The notes beneath the pieces are model-generated. The model was not told the origin of the DNA. It made no database searches and saw nothing but the letters and a program-made list of their open reading frames with translations. DNA of 64,000 bases from Candidatus Kuenenia hertensis. Lineage in GTDB: Bacteria; Planctomycetota; Brocadiia; Brocadiales; Brocadiaceae. The stretch is taken from NCBI GenBank assembly GCA_021646465.1, contig SOET01000006.1, positions 1 through 64,000 of the forward strand, read 5' to 3'. The position numbers and the translations under genes were made by a program. This document shows, one piece after another, positions 1 to 9,750 of the stretch; within the stretch, counting starts at the first letter, position 1; every line of letters begins with the position of its first letter.

Positions 1-196
1 AAAAAAATTTTGTTGATTATTTGCTTCGCAAATACTTAACCGGACAACGCTGAATATTTTCGAACTATTTTAAAAATGTTTATTGCAAAATATTTTCTTT
101 TGGAAAGCAATTAATAAAATCATTTAACTCTTCCCCCGGTAATCTTTATAAAGCAGTGACGGTTTTGGTTTGCCTAAATGAGCAATGAAAATGTCC

Positions 197-224
197 TTGA
201 CAAGATGTTCCACAGTTGTATAAT
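197..224 (+). promoter_or_regulatory. Consensus sigma70-type promoter of the hydroxylamine oxidoreductase gene
   Basis: A perfect -35 hexamer TTGACA (197-202) and a perfect -10 hexamer TATAAT (219-224) are separated by 16 bases. Transcription would start near 231, leaving a 5' untranslated leader of about 190 bases before the hydroxylamine oxidoreductase start. A match this close to consensus is unusual and fits a very highly expressed catabolic gene. Inferred from sequence only. Confidence 0.72.
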
Positions 225-419
225 GTTGAAAATTTTTATACCTATAAATTTTTTAAGAAAATCTTTTACAAAGTTGTTTAATGAAGAACATTAGGAAGGG
301 GGGTGGTTAGGCTAAAGATCATCAGATGTTCCTGCTTTTACCTGTGATTTTCGCTTGTGTCACTTAGGTAATTACCGTGGTTTTAAAAGCGTATAAAAGT
401 AAAGAAAGGAGAAGATGTA

Positions 420-2030
420 ATGTTTGAAATTTTTAAGAAGCCATTGTCCAGGATTGCAGGTGCGACGTTTGCTTTGGCAGGCGCAACCTTGCTAACATGT
501 GCGATGGAGAATGGTGTCGCAATGGCTGAAGGGCCAACTTTTCAGGATGTAGCATCACAGGTATTCGGTCAGGCAGTCGGTCCGGATAATGACGGTACTT
601 TATACATATTCGGGTTGACCGCTAAATATACTGAGCCTGAATATGTTGACGGACGCGGGCCATATAAGTCTTTCTTGAAGTTTTTGCCATCAATTCGCTG
701 GTATGATCCGGAACACTACTGGACGCCAGGCAGCCAAACAGAAGGCGAATTTAAGAACGAAGAATGTGTGTTATGCCATACAGTGCAAACCCCAACCATC
801 GTGAACGACTGGAAGCAGAGTTCTCATGGTAACAAGGACATGAGAAGGGGAATCGGTATACAGAAGAATGGAAAACCAGTTGAAGATTTGGTTGGTTGCG
901 GAGATTGTCATGGCAATAACCACCAGAAACTCGAAATGCCAAGCTATAAGCTCTGTAATGATTGTCATCCAAAAGAAACAGCGGAGCACAGGGCTGGCGG
1001 TTTGGGGTCTCATACCCATGCATTTACCGTTAACGTGTTAGAATTTTCATGGCACGTAGGAAAACCAGCAGAAGAAGTTGCAGGCTGTGCGGAATGTCAT
1101 GCTATCGCGGAAAACAGGTGTTCCGGCTGTCACACAAGGCATAAATTTGACCCGGCGGAAGCCAGAAAGCCAACCGCTTGCAGGGCTTGTCACATGGGTA
1201 TAGACCATGATGAATGGGCTATGTACAATACTTCTATTCACGGTACGTTGTATGAAGCAGAATCAGCTACAATGGACTGGAGCAAGAAGCTAAAGAAGGG
1301 CAATTACAGGGTTCCTGCCTGTGCTTATTGTCATATGCAAAATGGAGACCACAATGCACAGAGGTTCGGAACGATCTATAGTGATATGGGTATGTTCCAG
1401 GTAGACCGCGGTGCTCCCAGACATAAAGCGAAAAGAGATGCATGGATTAAACTGTGTCAGGATTGTCATTCTCCAAGATTTGCTGCGGATAGGTTTTACA
1501 ATATGGACAAGGGCATCAATTTAAGCTTTACCAAATGGAGAGAAGCTGCTGCAGTTATCGTAGGCTGTTACCTTGATGGCGTTGTTGATCCAATGCCTGA
1601 GGGATCTGCTCCTGACTGGTACGGTCATTATACGTTCAGCTTGTTGCCAGGCGGTGATCCAAGATTCTATGCTACTTCCAACTTAGAGCGTTTAGGGCTG
1701 GAAATGATTTGTTATTTAACTGGTAACGTTTATAAGGCATATGCTCATATGTCAATGTACAACCAGACATACGGAAATGGTAGCGCCTTTGAACAGGATA
1801 GAAAACTGGTTGAAATCAAGACCGAGGCAGCTAAGTTGAGAAGGTTTGCCGCTATCGAGAAAAAGATCGGTTTAGAGCACAAATCTGCAGAGTTCTGGAA
1901 ACATGGTGAATATCTTGATTTGCTTCCAGGCTGGAAGAGGAAACCGGGAGACGTAGATGTTGAATGGTTCAAGAGAACTGATATTCCTCATCGTGCTAAT
2001 GCAGATGCTGGCGTTGAAGTACACCACTAA
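420..2030 (+). CDS. hao: Octaheme hydroxylamine oxidoreductase (anammox HOX/HAO type)
   Basis: This periplasmic/anammoxosome-type multiheme enzyme oxidises hydroxylamine, in anammox bacteria to nitric oxide. A signal peptide covers about residues 1-36 (cleavage after AMA). Eight CXXCH motifs sit at C116, C160, C179, C223, C234, C254, C301 and C346. The fourth (CAECH, 223-227) is in the position of the catalytic P460 heme. Tyr451, in the C-terminal helical part, is where family members carry the tyrosine covalently bound to a neighbouring subunit's P460 heme. At 536 residues it matches the soluble trimeric family. The sequence closely resembles, from memory, the characterised Kuenenia hydroxylamine oxidase rather than hydrazine dehydrogenase. 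AGGAGA lies 7 bases before the ATG. The gene appears monocistronic, with its own promoter and terminator. Confidence 0.95.
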   Translation: MFEIFKKPLSRIAGATFALAGATLLTCAMENGVAMAEGPTFQDVASQVFGQAVGPDNDGTLYIFGLTAKYTEPEYVDGRGPYKSFLKFLPSIRWYDPEHYWTPGSQTEGEFKNEECVLCHTVQTPTIVNDWKQSSHGNKDMRRGIGIQKNGKPVEDLVGCGDCHGNNHQKLEMPSYKLCNDCHPKETAEHRAGGLGSHTHAFTVNVLEFSWHVGKPAEEVAGCAECHAIAENRCSGCHTRHKFDPAEARKPTACRACHMGIDHDEWAMYNTSIHGTLYEAESATMDWSKKLKKGNYRVPACAYCHMQNGDHNAQRFGTIYSDMGMFQVDRGAPRHKAKRDAWIKLCQDCHSPRFAADRFYNMDKGINLSFTKWREAAAVIVGCYLDGVVDPMPEGSAPDWYGHYTFSLLPGGDPRFYATSNLERLGLEMICYLTGNVYKAYAHMSMYNQTYGNGSAFEQDRKLVEIKTEAAKLRRFAAIEKKIGLEHKSAEFWKHGEYLDLLPGWKRKPGDVDVEWFKRTDIPHRANADAGVEVHH

Positions 2031-2077
2031 GCTGATGAACCTGATTTGATTTTTCAGGTATTAACGGTGTAAATAAG

Positions 2078-2118
2078 CAATGAGGGTAGCAGAGATCAAT
2101 TTGCTACCCTCATTGTGT
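2078..2118 (+). terminator. Terminator after the hydroxylamine oxidoreductase gene
   Basis: A perfect 14-bp inverted repeat (CAATGAGGGTAGCA at 2078-2091 and its complement at 2102-2115) has a 10-base loop and is followed by a short T-rich tail. It lies 48 bases after the stop codon and would separate the gene from trpB. Confidence 0.75.
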
Positions 2119-2172
2119 TTATCAGGCATAGGTATATTTTATTATTATAAAAAAAAGAAGGTGATTTAAGTT

Positions 2173-3420
2173 ATGGGTATAACTACTACAAAAACAAAAA
2201 CTTTCGATTATGAACGTTTATCCGAGACAGATAGTTTTTCTGCTAAAATGGGACATTTTGGACGTTTTGGCGGAAAGTTTGTGCCAGAAACTATTATGCC
2301 TGCGCTGGATCAATTGGAACAGGCCTATAATGAAGCAAAAAACGATCCTGCCTTCAATGCAGAGCTGGAATATTACTTGAGAGAATATGTTGGGCGGCCT
2401 TCAACTCTTTATTATGCAGAAAGATTAACGAAGAAACTTGCTGGTGCTAAAATCTATTTTAAAAGAGAGGATTTAAATCATACCGGTGCACATAAAATTA
2501 ATAATACCATTGGGCAAATATTATTAGCCTTAAGGATGGGCAAAAAACGTATTATTGCTGAAACTGGTGCTGGCCAGCATGGGGTGGCAACTGCAACCGC
2601 TGCCGCAATGTTTGGCATACAATGCGACGTATATATGGGCGAAGAGGACATGAGACGTCAGGCATTAAATGTGTTCAGAATGAAATTGCTCGGCGCCACG
2701 GTAATCCCTGTGGTCAGTGGTTCAAAAACCTTAAAAGACGCTACAAACGAGGCATTGAGAGACTGGATGGGATCGGTAAAGGATACACATTATATTATCG
2801 GTTCTGTTGTAGGTCCACATCCGTATCCAACAATGGTGAGAGATTTTCAGTTAGTAATAGGAAGGGAAGCTAGGAAACAGATAGTAGAAAAAGAAAACAG
2901 GCTGCCGGATTATCTTATTGCTTGTGTTGGGGGCGGTAGTAATTCAATAGGATTGTTTCATCCATTTATTGCCGATAAGGAAGTAAAAATGATTGGCGTA
3001 GAAGCCGGAGGTCTTGGTAATGAGATTGGTCAACATGCATCGACTCTAACGAGCGGGAAAATCGGCGTGCTGCATGGAAGCGTAAGCTACGTTCTGCAGG
3101 ATGATGAAGGCCAGACATTGCCGGTGCATTCAATTTCTGCCGGATTAGACTATCCTGGGGTTGGTCCTGAACATAGCTATCTGAAGGATATTGGAAGAGC
3201 TGATTATGTTTCGATAACTGATGAAGAAGCGGTAAATGCCTTTCAGGAATGTGCGAGATTAGAAGGCATAATTCCTGCCCTTGAGGCATCACACGCTATT
3301 GCATATACCATGAAATTGGCTCCCACTCTGGATAAAAATAAATTGATTATCATTTGTTTATCTGGTAGCGGAGATAAGGATTCCTTTGAAGTAGCAAAAA
3401 AACTCGGTTACACCATCTAA
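2173..3420 (+). CDS. trpB: Tryptophan synthase beta chain
   Basis: Condenses indole with L-serine to form tryptophan, using pyridoxal phosphate, in the cytoplasmic TrpA2B2 complex. The PLP lysine is K108 in HTGAHKINN. The ETGAGQHG segment carries the catalytic glutamate, and the [10 protein letters not shown] loop binds the cofactor phosphate. At 415 residues it is full length, and the N-terminal [11 protein letters not shown] is the family signature. AAGGTGA precedes the ATG. It is followed by trpA 65 bases downstream; the rest of the trp pathway is not in this window. Confidence 0.95.
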   Translation: MGITTTKTKTFDYERLSETDSFSAKMGHFGRFGGKFVPETIMPALDQLEQAYNEAKNDPAFNAELEYYLREYVGRPSTLYYAERLTKKLAGAKIYFKREDLNHTGAHKINNTIGQILLALRMGKKRIIAETGAGQHGVATATAAAMFGIQCDVYMGEEDMRRQALNVFRMKLLGATVIPVVSGSKTLKDATNEALRDWMGSVKDTHYIIGSVVGPHPYPTMVRDFQLVIGREARKQIVEKENRLPDYLIACVGGGSNSIGLFHPFIADKEVKMIGVEAGGLGNEIGQHASTLTSGKIGVLHGSVSYVLQDDEGQTLPVHSISAGLDYPGVGPEHSYLKDIGRADYVSITDEEAVNAFQECARLEGIIPALEASHAIAYTMKLAPTLDKNKLIIICLSGSGDKDSFEVAKKLGYTI

Positions 3421-3485
3421 GCTATAACCAGCTATACTATTTTTTGGAGCAGAGAAATCAGCAAAGTATTAATGAGATATTTATA

Positions 3486-4289
3486 ATGAACCGGATTGAT
3501 AAAAAATTTGAAGAGTTAAAGATTAAGAAGAAACCAGCTTTTATTCCCTTTATAACGGCAGGTGATCCAGATATTGAGACTACAGAGTCTTTAATTCTGG
3601 CATTCGAAAAACGGGGAGCAGATATTATTGAACTTGGAATACCTTTTTCCGACCCTATTGCTGATGGTCCTGTTATTCAGGCATCGTATCACAGGGCGCT
3701 GGAAAAGGGTATTAAAGTTTCGCAGATTCTTGATATGATCTCGGCACTTCGCAGAAAAACCCAAATACCGATAGTTGGTATGATCTCCTATAGCATTGTG
3801 TACAAATTAGGGAGTAAGGCTTTCGTAGAAATGGCACTAAAAGCAGGACTTGATGGGTTGACTATTCCCGATCTTCCTGTTGAAGAAAATGAAGAAATCT
3901 TTGAGATTGCATCCAAAAATGATGTAAAAATTGTTTGTTTTGTTGCTCCAACAACAACAAGTCAGCGAATGAACCTTATCACACAAAAGACGCAGGGTTT
4001 TTTGTATTACATTTCCGTGGTAGGCATTACCGGTGCAAGGGATACATTGCCTGACGATATTGTGCAAAATATTAACAAACTCAAACAGCTTACAGATATT
4101 CCTATTGCGGTTGGTTTTGGGGTATCAACCGTTGAACAGGCAAGAATGGTAGGAAAAGTTGCAGAAGGTGTTATTGTTGGAAGCGCCATCATTAAAGAAA
4201 TTGAGAAATACGAACATGAACCTCATGAAAAGTTAATAGAAAATGTTGGGAACTTTGTCGGAGAGTTGGTTCTTGGTACAAAGGGATAG
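3486..4289 (+). CDS. trpA: Tryptophan synthase alpha chain
   Basis: Cleaves indole-3-glycerol phosphate to indole and glyceraldehyde 3-phosphate and feeds indole to TrpB. It is a TIM barrel of about 267 residues. The catalytic aspartate lies in ELGIPFSDPIADGP, and the phosphate-binding GFGVST and VGSAI segments are present. The reading frame extends upstream to a TTG at 3444, but the ATG at 3486 gives the normal family N-terminus (MNRIDKKFEEL), so I chose it. It forms an operon with trpB. Confidence 0.92.
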   Translation: MNRIDKKFEELKIKKKPAFIPFITAGDPDIETTESLILAFEKRGADIIELGIPFSDPIADGPVIQASYHRALEKGIKVSQILDMISALRRKTQIPIVGMISYSIVYKLGSKAFVEMALKAGLDGLTIPDLPVEENEEIFEIASKNDVKIVCFVAPTTTSQRMNLITQKTQGFLYYISVVGITGARDTLPDDIVQNINKLKQLTDIPIAVGFGVSTVEQARMVGKVAEGVIVGSAIIKEIEKYEHEPHEKLIENVGNFVGELVLGTKG

Positions 4290-4327
4290 TCGGCAGCAAA
4301 TAGAACATTTTATTCCAGGGAAACACG

Positions 4328-4597
4328 TTGGACCAAAATAAAGATAAAGGGTATACGCAGTATCAAAAGAAGGTTATCAGGGGATTTTATGAGAATAAAG
4401 ACCTGAGACTGATACAAAAATTAGGAGAATTGGTTTCTGATATGTATCTTATAACGGATGAAAAGAAGAAAGAATCCGGCTGGAAAAGAATAAAGAAAAT
4501 CTTGATAGATTTAAAGGTACATACAAATGAAGTAGAATACCTGATTCGAGACAGAAATCTTGCTGCTATATCAAGAAAAATAGAAGAATTATTCTAA
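4328..4597 (+). CDS. Small hypothetical protein downstream of trpA
   Basis: An 89-residue charged, helical, Lys/Glu-rich protein with no signal peptide or membrane segment. It would start at TTG (4328), with a weak purine-rich CAGGGAAA upstream; the first ATG lies about 38 codons further in. It follows trpA by 38 bases in the same direction and is probably co-transcribed. I do not recognise the family. The sequence is consistent with a small helical-bundle cytosolic protein, function unknown. Confidence 0.55.
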   Translation: MDQNKDKGYTQYQKKVIRGFYENKDLRLIQKLGELVSDMYLITDEKKKESGWKRIKKILIDLKVHTNEVEYLIRDRNLAAISRKIEELF

Positions 4598-4679
4598 CGG
4601 AAACAAAAATTCCATTCTATTTATAACCAATTCCTTATCCTGTTGATAAGGTAAAATATTGCCGACCACTAATTCTGAA

Positions 4680-5639
4680 TTATTTCTTTTTTTGCAACTT
4701 TAACTGTTTATCGTACAAAGAAAAATAATTTTTTGCTTCTTCTTCCATTCCTTTTGCTTTGTATACCTTACCGAGATCGTTATATGCTTCAATGTTGCCG
4801 GGATTTGCCATAAGAGATATCTCAAAAGCGTTAATTGCCTCGTCATATTGCTTTTTCTTGAAATAATTTATTCCTAACCGGTATTGAGCAGTCGCATTGC
4901 TTGAATTGCATTCTACAGTTTTATTATAAAATGTAGTTGCTTCATCAATTTTCCCCATATTTTCATAAAGAAATGCAATATTAAATAGCGTTTCTTCATG
5001 GTAGGGATTTATTACCAATGCCTTATTGTATTCAGCTAAAGCCTCCTTGTTCATTCCTTTCATTGTATAGACCAAGCCTAAATTAGAATATGTTATTGCT
5101 AAATTAGGGTCCTGTTCGATTCGTTTTTTAAGCATCCTGATTGCTTCGTCATATTTGCCACTTTTTGCATATGAAATACCCAATAAAGAATATGCTACTT
5201 TATAATCAGGATTCATTTCTATCGCTTTCTTAAAATATTGAATTGCAGGTTCGTATTTCTCCGTATCAAAATAAACCGTACCAAGTTTAAAATACACTTC
5301 AGGTTGGTCAGGATTTAATTTCAGGACTTTTTGAAATATTTCAATAGCTTCGGCATCCATTCTTTTTTCTATGTACACGTCTCCAAGGCTAATACAGGTT
5401 TCAATATTATCCGGGTCAGTAGCAAGTGATTTTTCGAATAATTCGATTGCTTCATCATGTAACCCGTACTTTGCGTATTCTAATCCTTGTAAATATAATT
5501 CGTGGGCTATGTTTATATGGGAAAGCAACCGGCCTTTTTCGGAGTTTGCATAAATCACAGAACAGTGCAAAGCACCTGTTAAAAATATTATTGCAAGATT
5601 ATATGTTATAGTTGACTTGAAAAATCTTAAAAAATTCAC
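4680..5639 (-). CDS. Exported TPR repeat protein
   Basis: The 319-residue protein has a hydrophobic N-terminus (about residues 9-31, ending near YAN), probably a signal peptide or membrane anchor. About seven tetratricopeptide repeats follow (about 40-310), with repeated patterns such as A-x-x-L-G-x-x-Y and P-x-x-x-x-A-Y. TPRs form a superhelical protein-binding scaffold, so a role in assembling envelope or anammoxosome complexes is possible but unproven. The gene stands alone, transcribed leftward and convergent with the trp genes. Such proteins are abundant in anammox genomes. Confidence 0.85.
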   Translation of the reverse strand: MNFLRFFKSTITYNLAIIFLTGALHCSVIYANSEKGRLLSHINIAHELYLQGLEYAKYGLHDEAIELFEKSLATDPDNIETCISLGDVYIEKRMDAEAIEIFQKVLKLNPDQPEVYFKLGTVYFDTEKYEPAIQYFKKAIEMNPDYKVAYSLLGISYAKSGKYDEAIRMLKKRIEQDPNLAITYSNLGLVYTMKGMNKEALAEYNKALVINPYHEETLFNIAFLYENMGKIDEATTFYNKTVECNSSNATAQYRLGINYFKKKQYDEAINAFEISLMANPGNIEAYNDLGKVYKAKGMEEEAKNYFSLYDKQLKLQKKK

Positions 5640-5898
5640 GAAAATACCCTTTCCCTACATAAAACAAAATTAAAATATTGATAAATTCGCAGCGAAGTTA
5701 TCATTGTTACGATTATTTTATTATATTTGTAAATGCTTATTTATTCAATGTTATCTTTCAATATCTCAACTTTAAAAAAGAATGAAAAAAAGCTTGCACT
5801 AAGTATGAAAAATGATAGAATTTGCAATACTTAAGAAAATTTTCACCTAATCTGGCTGCTTTGCACACTTACAACAATTTTAACATAAAGGGCAAGTT

Positions 5899-6147
5899 AT
5901 GTTAAATGCAATGGCGAGGGTAGCGGATAATACAAATGTTGTTGCAAATATTGCAGCACTTGTACCGCACTATAATCCCAAAAAAGAAGCTGTTCGGAAG
6001 ATGAACCAGGTTCAGCCATCAAACCACTCTAACAAATCTAATGTTCGCAACAAGGGAGAAAAGGATTCGCCACAGGCGGAAAAATACAAATCAAAAGGGA
6101 CTGATACTAAGTATAATGTGAATTCACACATTGACCTTGTCGTTTAG
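5899..6147 (+). CDS. Small hypothetical protein, Asn/Lys-rich
   Basis: An 82-residue protein with an alanine/valine-rich first third and a polar middle rich in Asn, Ser and Lys (about 30-70), likely disordered. It ends in a short hydrophobic tail (HIDLVV). No domain is recognised. GGGCAAG lies 5 bases before the ATG and could serve for ribosome binding. It lies alone between two leftward genes, so it should have its own promoter. It could be a real small gene or a chance open frame. Confidence 0.4.
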   Translation: MLNAMARVADNTNVVANIAALVPHYNPKKEAVRKMNQVQPSNHSNKSNVRNKGEKDSPQAEKYKSKGTDTKYNVNSHIDLVV

Positions 6148-6207
6148 AAAAAGCTTTATCTTTCTTTTTCATAAAGTGATTGTTTTAATATTTTTTCTCC
6201 GACAATT

Positions 6208-6939
6208 TCAGCTGTCTGTTTTTTCTGAAGGCCAGTAATAAGCATCGGGAGTATTTCTTGCTCCGAAAATTGCGGTGCCGATTCTCACCATATTTGACCC
6301 TTCCTCAATTGCGATCTGATAATCATTTGTCATTCCCATTGAAAGGTAGTTCATTTGTACTTTATCAATACCTTCTTGTACGATATTGTCAAAAAGTTTT
6401 TTTAATACTTTGAAGCATTTACGAATTTTTACTTCATCCCTGGTAAATAATCCGATAGTCATGAGGCCGCGAATATTTAATGTATCGTATTTCGAAACTT
6501 CTTTTATTAAAGATACTGCCTTTTCCGGTTCAACACCATACTTACTCTCTTCATAGGAGGTATTGACTTGTATAAGGATGTCGAGGGAACGACCTTCCTG
6601 CATGAGTCGATGGTCGAGTTTTTCTACCAGTGGAAGCCTGTCTACTGAATGTATCATATTTGCAAATTTTAGAGCATCTTTTGCTTTATTTGACTGCAAA
6701 TGTCCGATGAAATGCCATTCTACCTTTTCATCTTTTAACTCCTGGTATTTTTTTAACGCTTCCTGTATTTTATTTTCACCAATTATATTGCCACCCGCCT
6801 GTATCGCTTCCCGTATCCGATTAACATCTACCGTTTTAGTGGCCATAACGAGAATAATATCTTCTGGCTTTTTTCCCACTTTTAAAGCGGCGGTTGCAAT
6901 ATTTTGTTTTACCTTCTCCATATTTTCCTTAATAGACAT
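6208..6939 (-). CDS. yggS: YggS/PROSC family pyridoxal phosphate homeostasis protein
   Basis: A cytoplasmic PLP-binding single-domain TIM-barrel protein that buffers free PLP and amino-acid pools. Family features are the PLP lysine in the VMATKT strand near the N-terminus, the IGENKIQEALKK segment, EWHFIGHLQSNKAK, and the C-terminal LSMGMTNDYQIAIEEGSNMVRIGTAIFG region. The open frame begins at 6978, but the ATG at 6939 has a strong GGGGAG Shine-Dalgarno and gives the usual N-terminus, so it is preferred (243 residues). It lies 31 bases downstream of the phosphohexomutase stop and is probably co-transcribed with it. Confidence 0.9.
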   Translation of the reverse strand: MSIKENMEKVKQNIATAALKVGKKPEDIILVMATKTVDVNRIREAIQAGGNIIGENKIQEALKKYQELKDEKVEWHFIGHLQSNKAKDALKFANMIHSVDRLPLVEKLDHRLMQEGRSLDILIQVNTSYEESKYGVEPEKAVSLIKEVSKYDTLNIRGLMTIGLFTRDEVKIRKCFKVLKKLFDNIVQEGIDKVQMNYLSMGMTNDYQIAIEEGSNMVRIGTAIFGARNTPDAYYWPSEKTDS

Positions 6940-6970
6940 ATCAACTCCCCTGTTAAAATAACATTGCTTT

Positions 6971-8596
6971 CTATTCAAGTACCTCTTTAGTAATAGATTT
7001 TACAGTATCGATCATTGCAGGCAATTCTTTTTGAGATCTGGTTTCTATATAAAATCTCACTTTCGGTTCAGTTCCAGATGGTCGCACCAAAAACCACGAA
7101 TTATCATCCAGTATAATTTTAATACCATCCACAGTAATAACAGACGCAATTATTTTTCTTTCTCCTCCAATAGAAAGCTCTCTGCCTATTTTAAATTTTT
7201 CGACTAAATGAGAAAGTTTTTTGGCGAGGGGGGCTCCTGCCAGAGATCGTTCAACCTCAATTCCAGCCCTTTCCGGATAATATGCGCCAAACTCTTCTTC
7301 CAGCCCGCTAAGATATTCACTGATATTTTTTCCGGTAACTGCCATCATCTCAAGCGCAATCAAAAGTCCAAACAAGGCGTCTTTCTCAAGGGTATTGTTA
7401 TATCCTGAAATTCCGTCACTCTCTTCATAAGATACAATAGCTCTGTCCCTGGCATTTTGCAGCATATAGGGGCGGAAATTCTTAAATCCTACTGCTGTTT
7501 CCTTTATCGGAATACCCAGTTTTTGGGCAATTGCATTACCAAAATTACTTGTTGCCACCGATTTTACCAATACACCGGAAAGGTTTTTATACGTGTACAG
7601 AAAGTGAAGAACCATTGCGCCAAAATGATTCATTGTTATGTCTCTGTTTCCGTCAGTGAATCTTATTCGATCTCCATCCGGGTCCATGATTACACCTAGT
7701 TTAAACCTGTTTTTTCTTTCTTTCAGCGCGTCCATTACCAATTGTAAGTTCCTGGCAGAAGGTTCGGGTGGAATCCCACCAAACAAATAGTCGTCTTCCG
7801 TTCTCAAGTAAGATATTTTATCGCTTTCTCCCAAAAGTAGTGATGGCTTTTTTCGTGTTGCACCGTGAACATGATCTATACAAATAAAACAATCTTCTTT
7901 TTGAATGAAACTCCTTATTTTTTCAATGTTCAACGTACCACGCTGTCTAAGAAAGTTTTCATAAAGCTTTATGGTATTAATTTTCTCTACTTTTTTTGGT
8001 AAAATCTCCGGTATAATTTTGTTGTTCGCCATTAATTGATTTGCTTTTTTTTCGATAATATTTGTAATCTCTATGCCTGCGGGGCCTCCATCCGCAGGAT
8101 TAAATTTAAACCCTGCATAATTGGCAGGGTTATGTGAAGGCGTTAAATTTATTGCAGCTGCGGCATTCAACATTTCAATTGAGGCAGACAATTCAGGCGT
8201 GGTTGCTTCACCCGCATAATAGACCTGTATTCCTTCCCTTGCCAACAACCCCATAACAGAATTTGCGAATTCCGGTCCAAGGAATCTGTTGTCATGTCCC
8301 ACAATTACGCCCCGTTTTTTTATCTCTTCGAAATTCTTAACTCCTAATGCATTCAATAATTCCGCGTTTATGTTTTTGAACATTTCAATTATTGCAGTAG
8401 TTACAATACGTACATTATTGAAGGTGTAATCTGTGCCAATCTCTCCTCTCCACCCGGACGTTCCAAAAACAATATTTGTCGGAGCGGTGTTTTCTTTCGC
8501 AAATTTTTTAATTTCGCTCAGTAAGCTGGCGTTTCCTTTTACGTCAGACATGATAGAACGCCAACATTCTTCTGCATTCTTAAAATGATATGCCAT
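6971..8596 (-). CDS. Alpha-D-phosphohexomutase (phosphoglucomutase/phosphomannomutase)
   Basis: Interconverts sugar 1- and 6-phosphates for glycogen or cell-surface polysaccharide synthesis. The four-domain family layout is visible. GTSGWRGEIG near residue 45 is the N-terminal signature. TPSHNP carries the phosphoserine (S154). DPDGDRIRF is the Mg2+-binding loop. YEESDG is the sugar-binding loop, and RPSGTEPKVRFYIE is the C-terminal phosphate-binding loop. At 541 residues it is somewhat longer than bacterial ManB and close to the PGM2/PgcA-like branch. Whether glucose or mannose is preferred cannot be read from the sequence. GGGAGAAA precedes the start. Confidence 0.9.
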   Translation of the reverse strand: MAYHFKNAEECWRSIMSDVKGNASLLSEIKKFAKENTAPTNIVFGTSGWRGEIGTDYTFNNVRIVTTAIIEMFKNINAELLNALGVKNFEEIKKRGVIVGHDNRFLGPEFANSVMGLLAREGIQVYYAGEATTPELSASIEMLNAAAAINLTPSHNPANYAGFKFNPADGGPAGIEITNIIEKKANQLMANNKIIPEILPKKVEKINTIKLYENFLRQRGTLNIEKIRSFIQKEDCFICIDHVHGATRKKPSLLLGESDKISYLRTEDDYLFGGIPPEPSARNLQLVMDALKERKNRFKLGVIMDPDGDRIRFTDGNRDITMNHFGAMVLHFLYTYKNLSGVLVKSVATSNFGNAIAQKLGIPIKETAVGFKNFRPYMLQNARDRAIVSYEESDGISGYNNTLEKDALFGLLIALEMMAVTGKNISEYLSGLEEEFGAYYPERAGIEVERSLAGAPLAKKLSHLVEKFKIGRELSIGGERKIIASVITVDGIKIILDDNSWFLVRPSGTEPKVRFYIETRSQKELPAMIDTVKSITKEVLE

Positions 8597-8744
8597 GAGT
8601 TATTTCTCCCAAGATTCTGATAAAAAGCAAATAGAGGAAAGTTGTTGATATGGAATTGTGGCAGATTAATTAGGTTTTTCTGCTATGAGCAAAATAATAA
8701 AATAAATCCGTTCAGGCAAAGCATAAAAATAAAAATGTACTTCA

Positions 8745-9165
8745 CTATCCATATACCTTAAAGACTTGTGAAAGCCTCATAATTCTCTGGACATGCCGCT
8801 TGAGGTTTAAGTCCGTTTCTTCAATACGCAGCGCAAGGGTTTCCAGCAATTTTTTGCAAAACAGTGTGTCATTTGAAAGATTTTCTTCAAATGTTTTTTT
8901 GTCCATAATGCGAAGTTTACAGTCTGTAAATGCAATTGCTGTAGCAGTCCGCTTATTGCCGGTAATTAATGACATTTCACCAAAAAAAATCACCGGCGTC
9001 AAGAATTGTCAATATGCCTTCATTGTCTCCAAATTTTTTAATTATCTTTACTCTTCCCGAATCAATGAAATACATTTCGTTGCCTTCATCGTTTTCGTTA
9101 AATATAACGTCATTCTTCTTGAAACGGTTTGTATTTTTTGAAAACAGCGTTTTTTTAATAGTCAT
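8745..9165 (-). pseudogene. Cyclic-nucleotide-binding domain protein, split by a frameshift
   Basis: Two adjacent leftward frames together form one cNMP-binding (CRP-type) beta-roll of about 139 residues. The first (9165 to 8977) ends in LDAGDFFW; the second continues as FFGEMSLITGNKRTATA, the phosphate-binding cassette. The break falls in a run of eight A/T at 8982-8989, where seven would restore DFFGEMS. No DNA-binding helix-turn-helix follows, so the intact product would be a stand-alone cNMP sensor. It could be a true pseudogene, a phase-variable gene or a homopolymer sequencing error. Confidence 0.8.
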
Positions 9166-9401
9166 ATTTTTTAGTAATCCTACTGATAAATTTTGAGAAA
9201 ATTATTTTCGAAATTCAGGAGCAATTTGTCGCGTTATCATTTGTTTTCTTATGTGTATCGTATAAAAAGAAATATACGATGACAATTTTATTCTTATTAA
9301 AAAAAGATATCAATAAGAATTTTGGTTATAAAACAACTAATACTATATGTGTTTACGTTCATAGGTAATCAGGCTTTTTGATGGTAAGAGAAACGAAAAA
9401 T

Positions 9402-9668
9402 TTATTTATTCAGATCTTCTACCATTTTCAGATATTTTTCTCCGGCGTTATTTACCACTTGTTTCAGTAAGTCTTCATTTTCTTGTAATGCTTTAATTGT
9501 TTCTATGTTCAAATGCAATGCCTCATAATACCCATTCATATAGGCAATTTTGATTTCCTGAAATTTGAGTTTGAGACCTGAGTACACATAGTTTATGCAA
9601 AAAACGAAAAAAATGAAAAATAACAGCGTTATGGATATCATACGTATTTTGAATCGCATTGGGTACAC
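9402..9668 (-). CDS. Small single-pass membrane protein
   Basis: The 88-residue protein has one strongly hydrophobic segment at about residues 11-30, followed by a charged helical domain (about 32-88) that looks like a short coiled coil. The family is not recognised. It lies 82 bases downstream of the HAMP-like membrane protein in the same direction and may be co-transcribed and interact with it. Confidence 0.6.
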   Translation of the reverse strand: MYPMRFKIRMISITLLFFIFFVFCINYVYSGLKLKFQEIKIAYMNGYYEALHLNIETIKALQENEDLLKQVVNNAGEKYLKMVEDLNK

Positions 9669-9750
9669 CTCCGAACTTTGGTATCTTTTTATTAATGTCT
9701 TTTCAGTGTATAAAGAGAATATATTTGAAAATTTAATATTTAATACACCA

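Noticed and set aside
3444-3485. Upstream TTG start for trpA
   Set aside because: It would add 14 residues absent from the family; the ATG at 3486 gives the normal N-terminus.
4633-4651. CCTTATC/GATAAGG small hairpin between the convergent small gene and the TPR gene
   Set aside because: Seven-base stem with no T tract in either direction; too weak to call a terminator.
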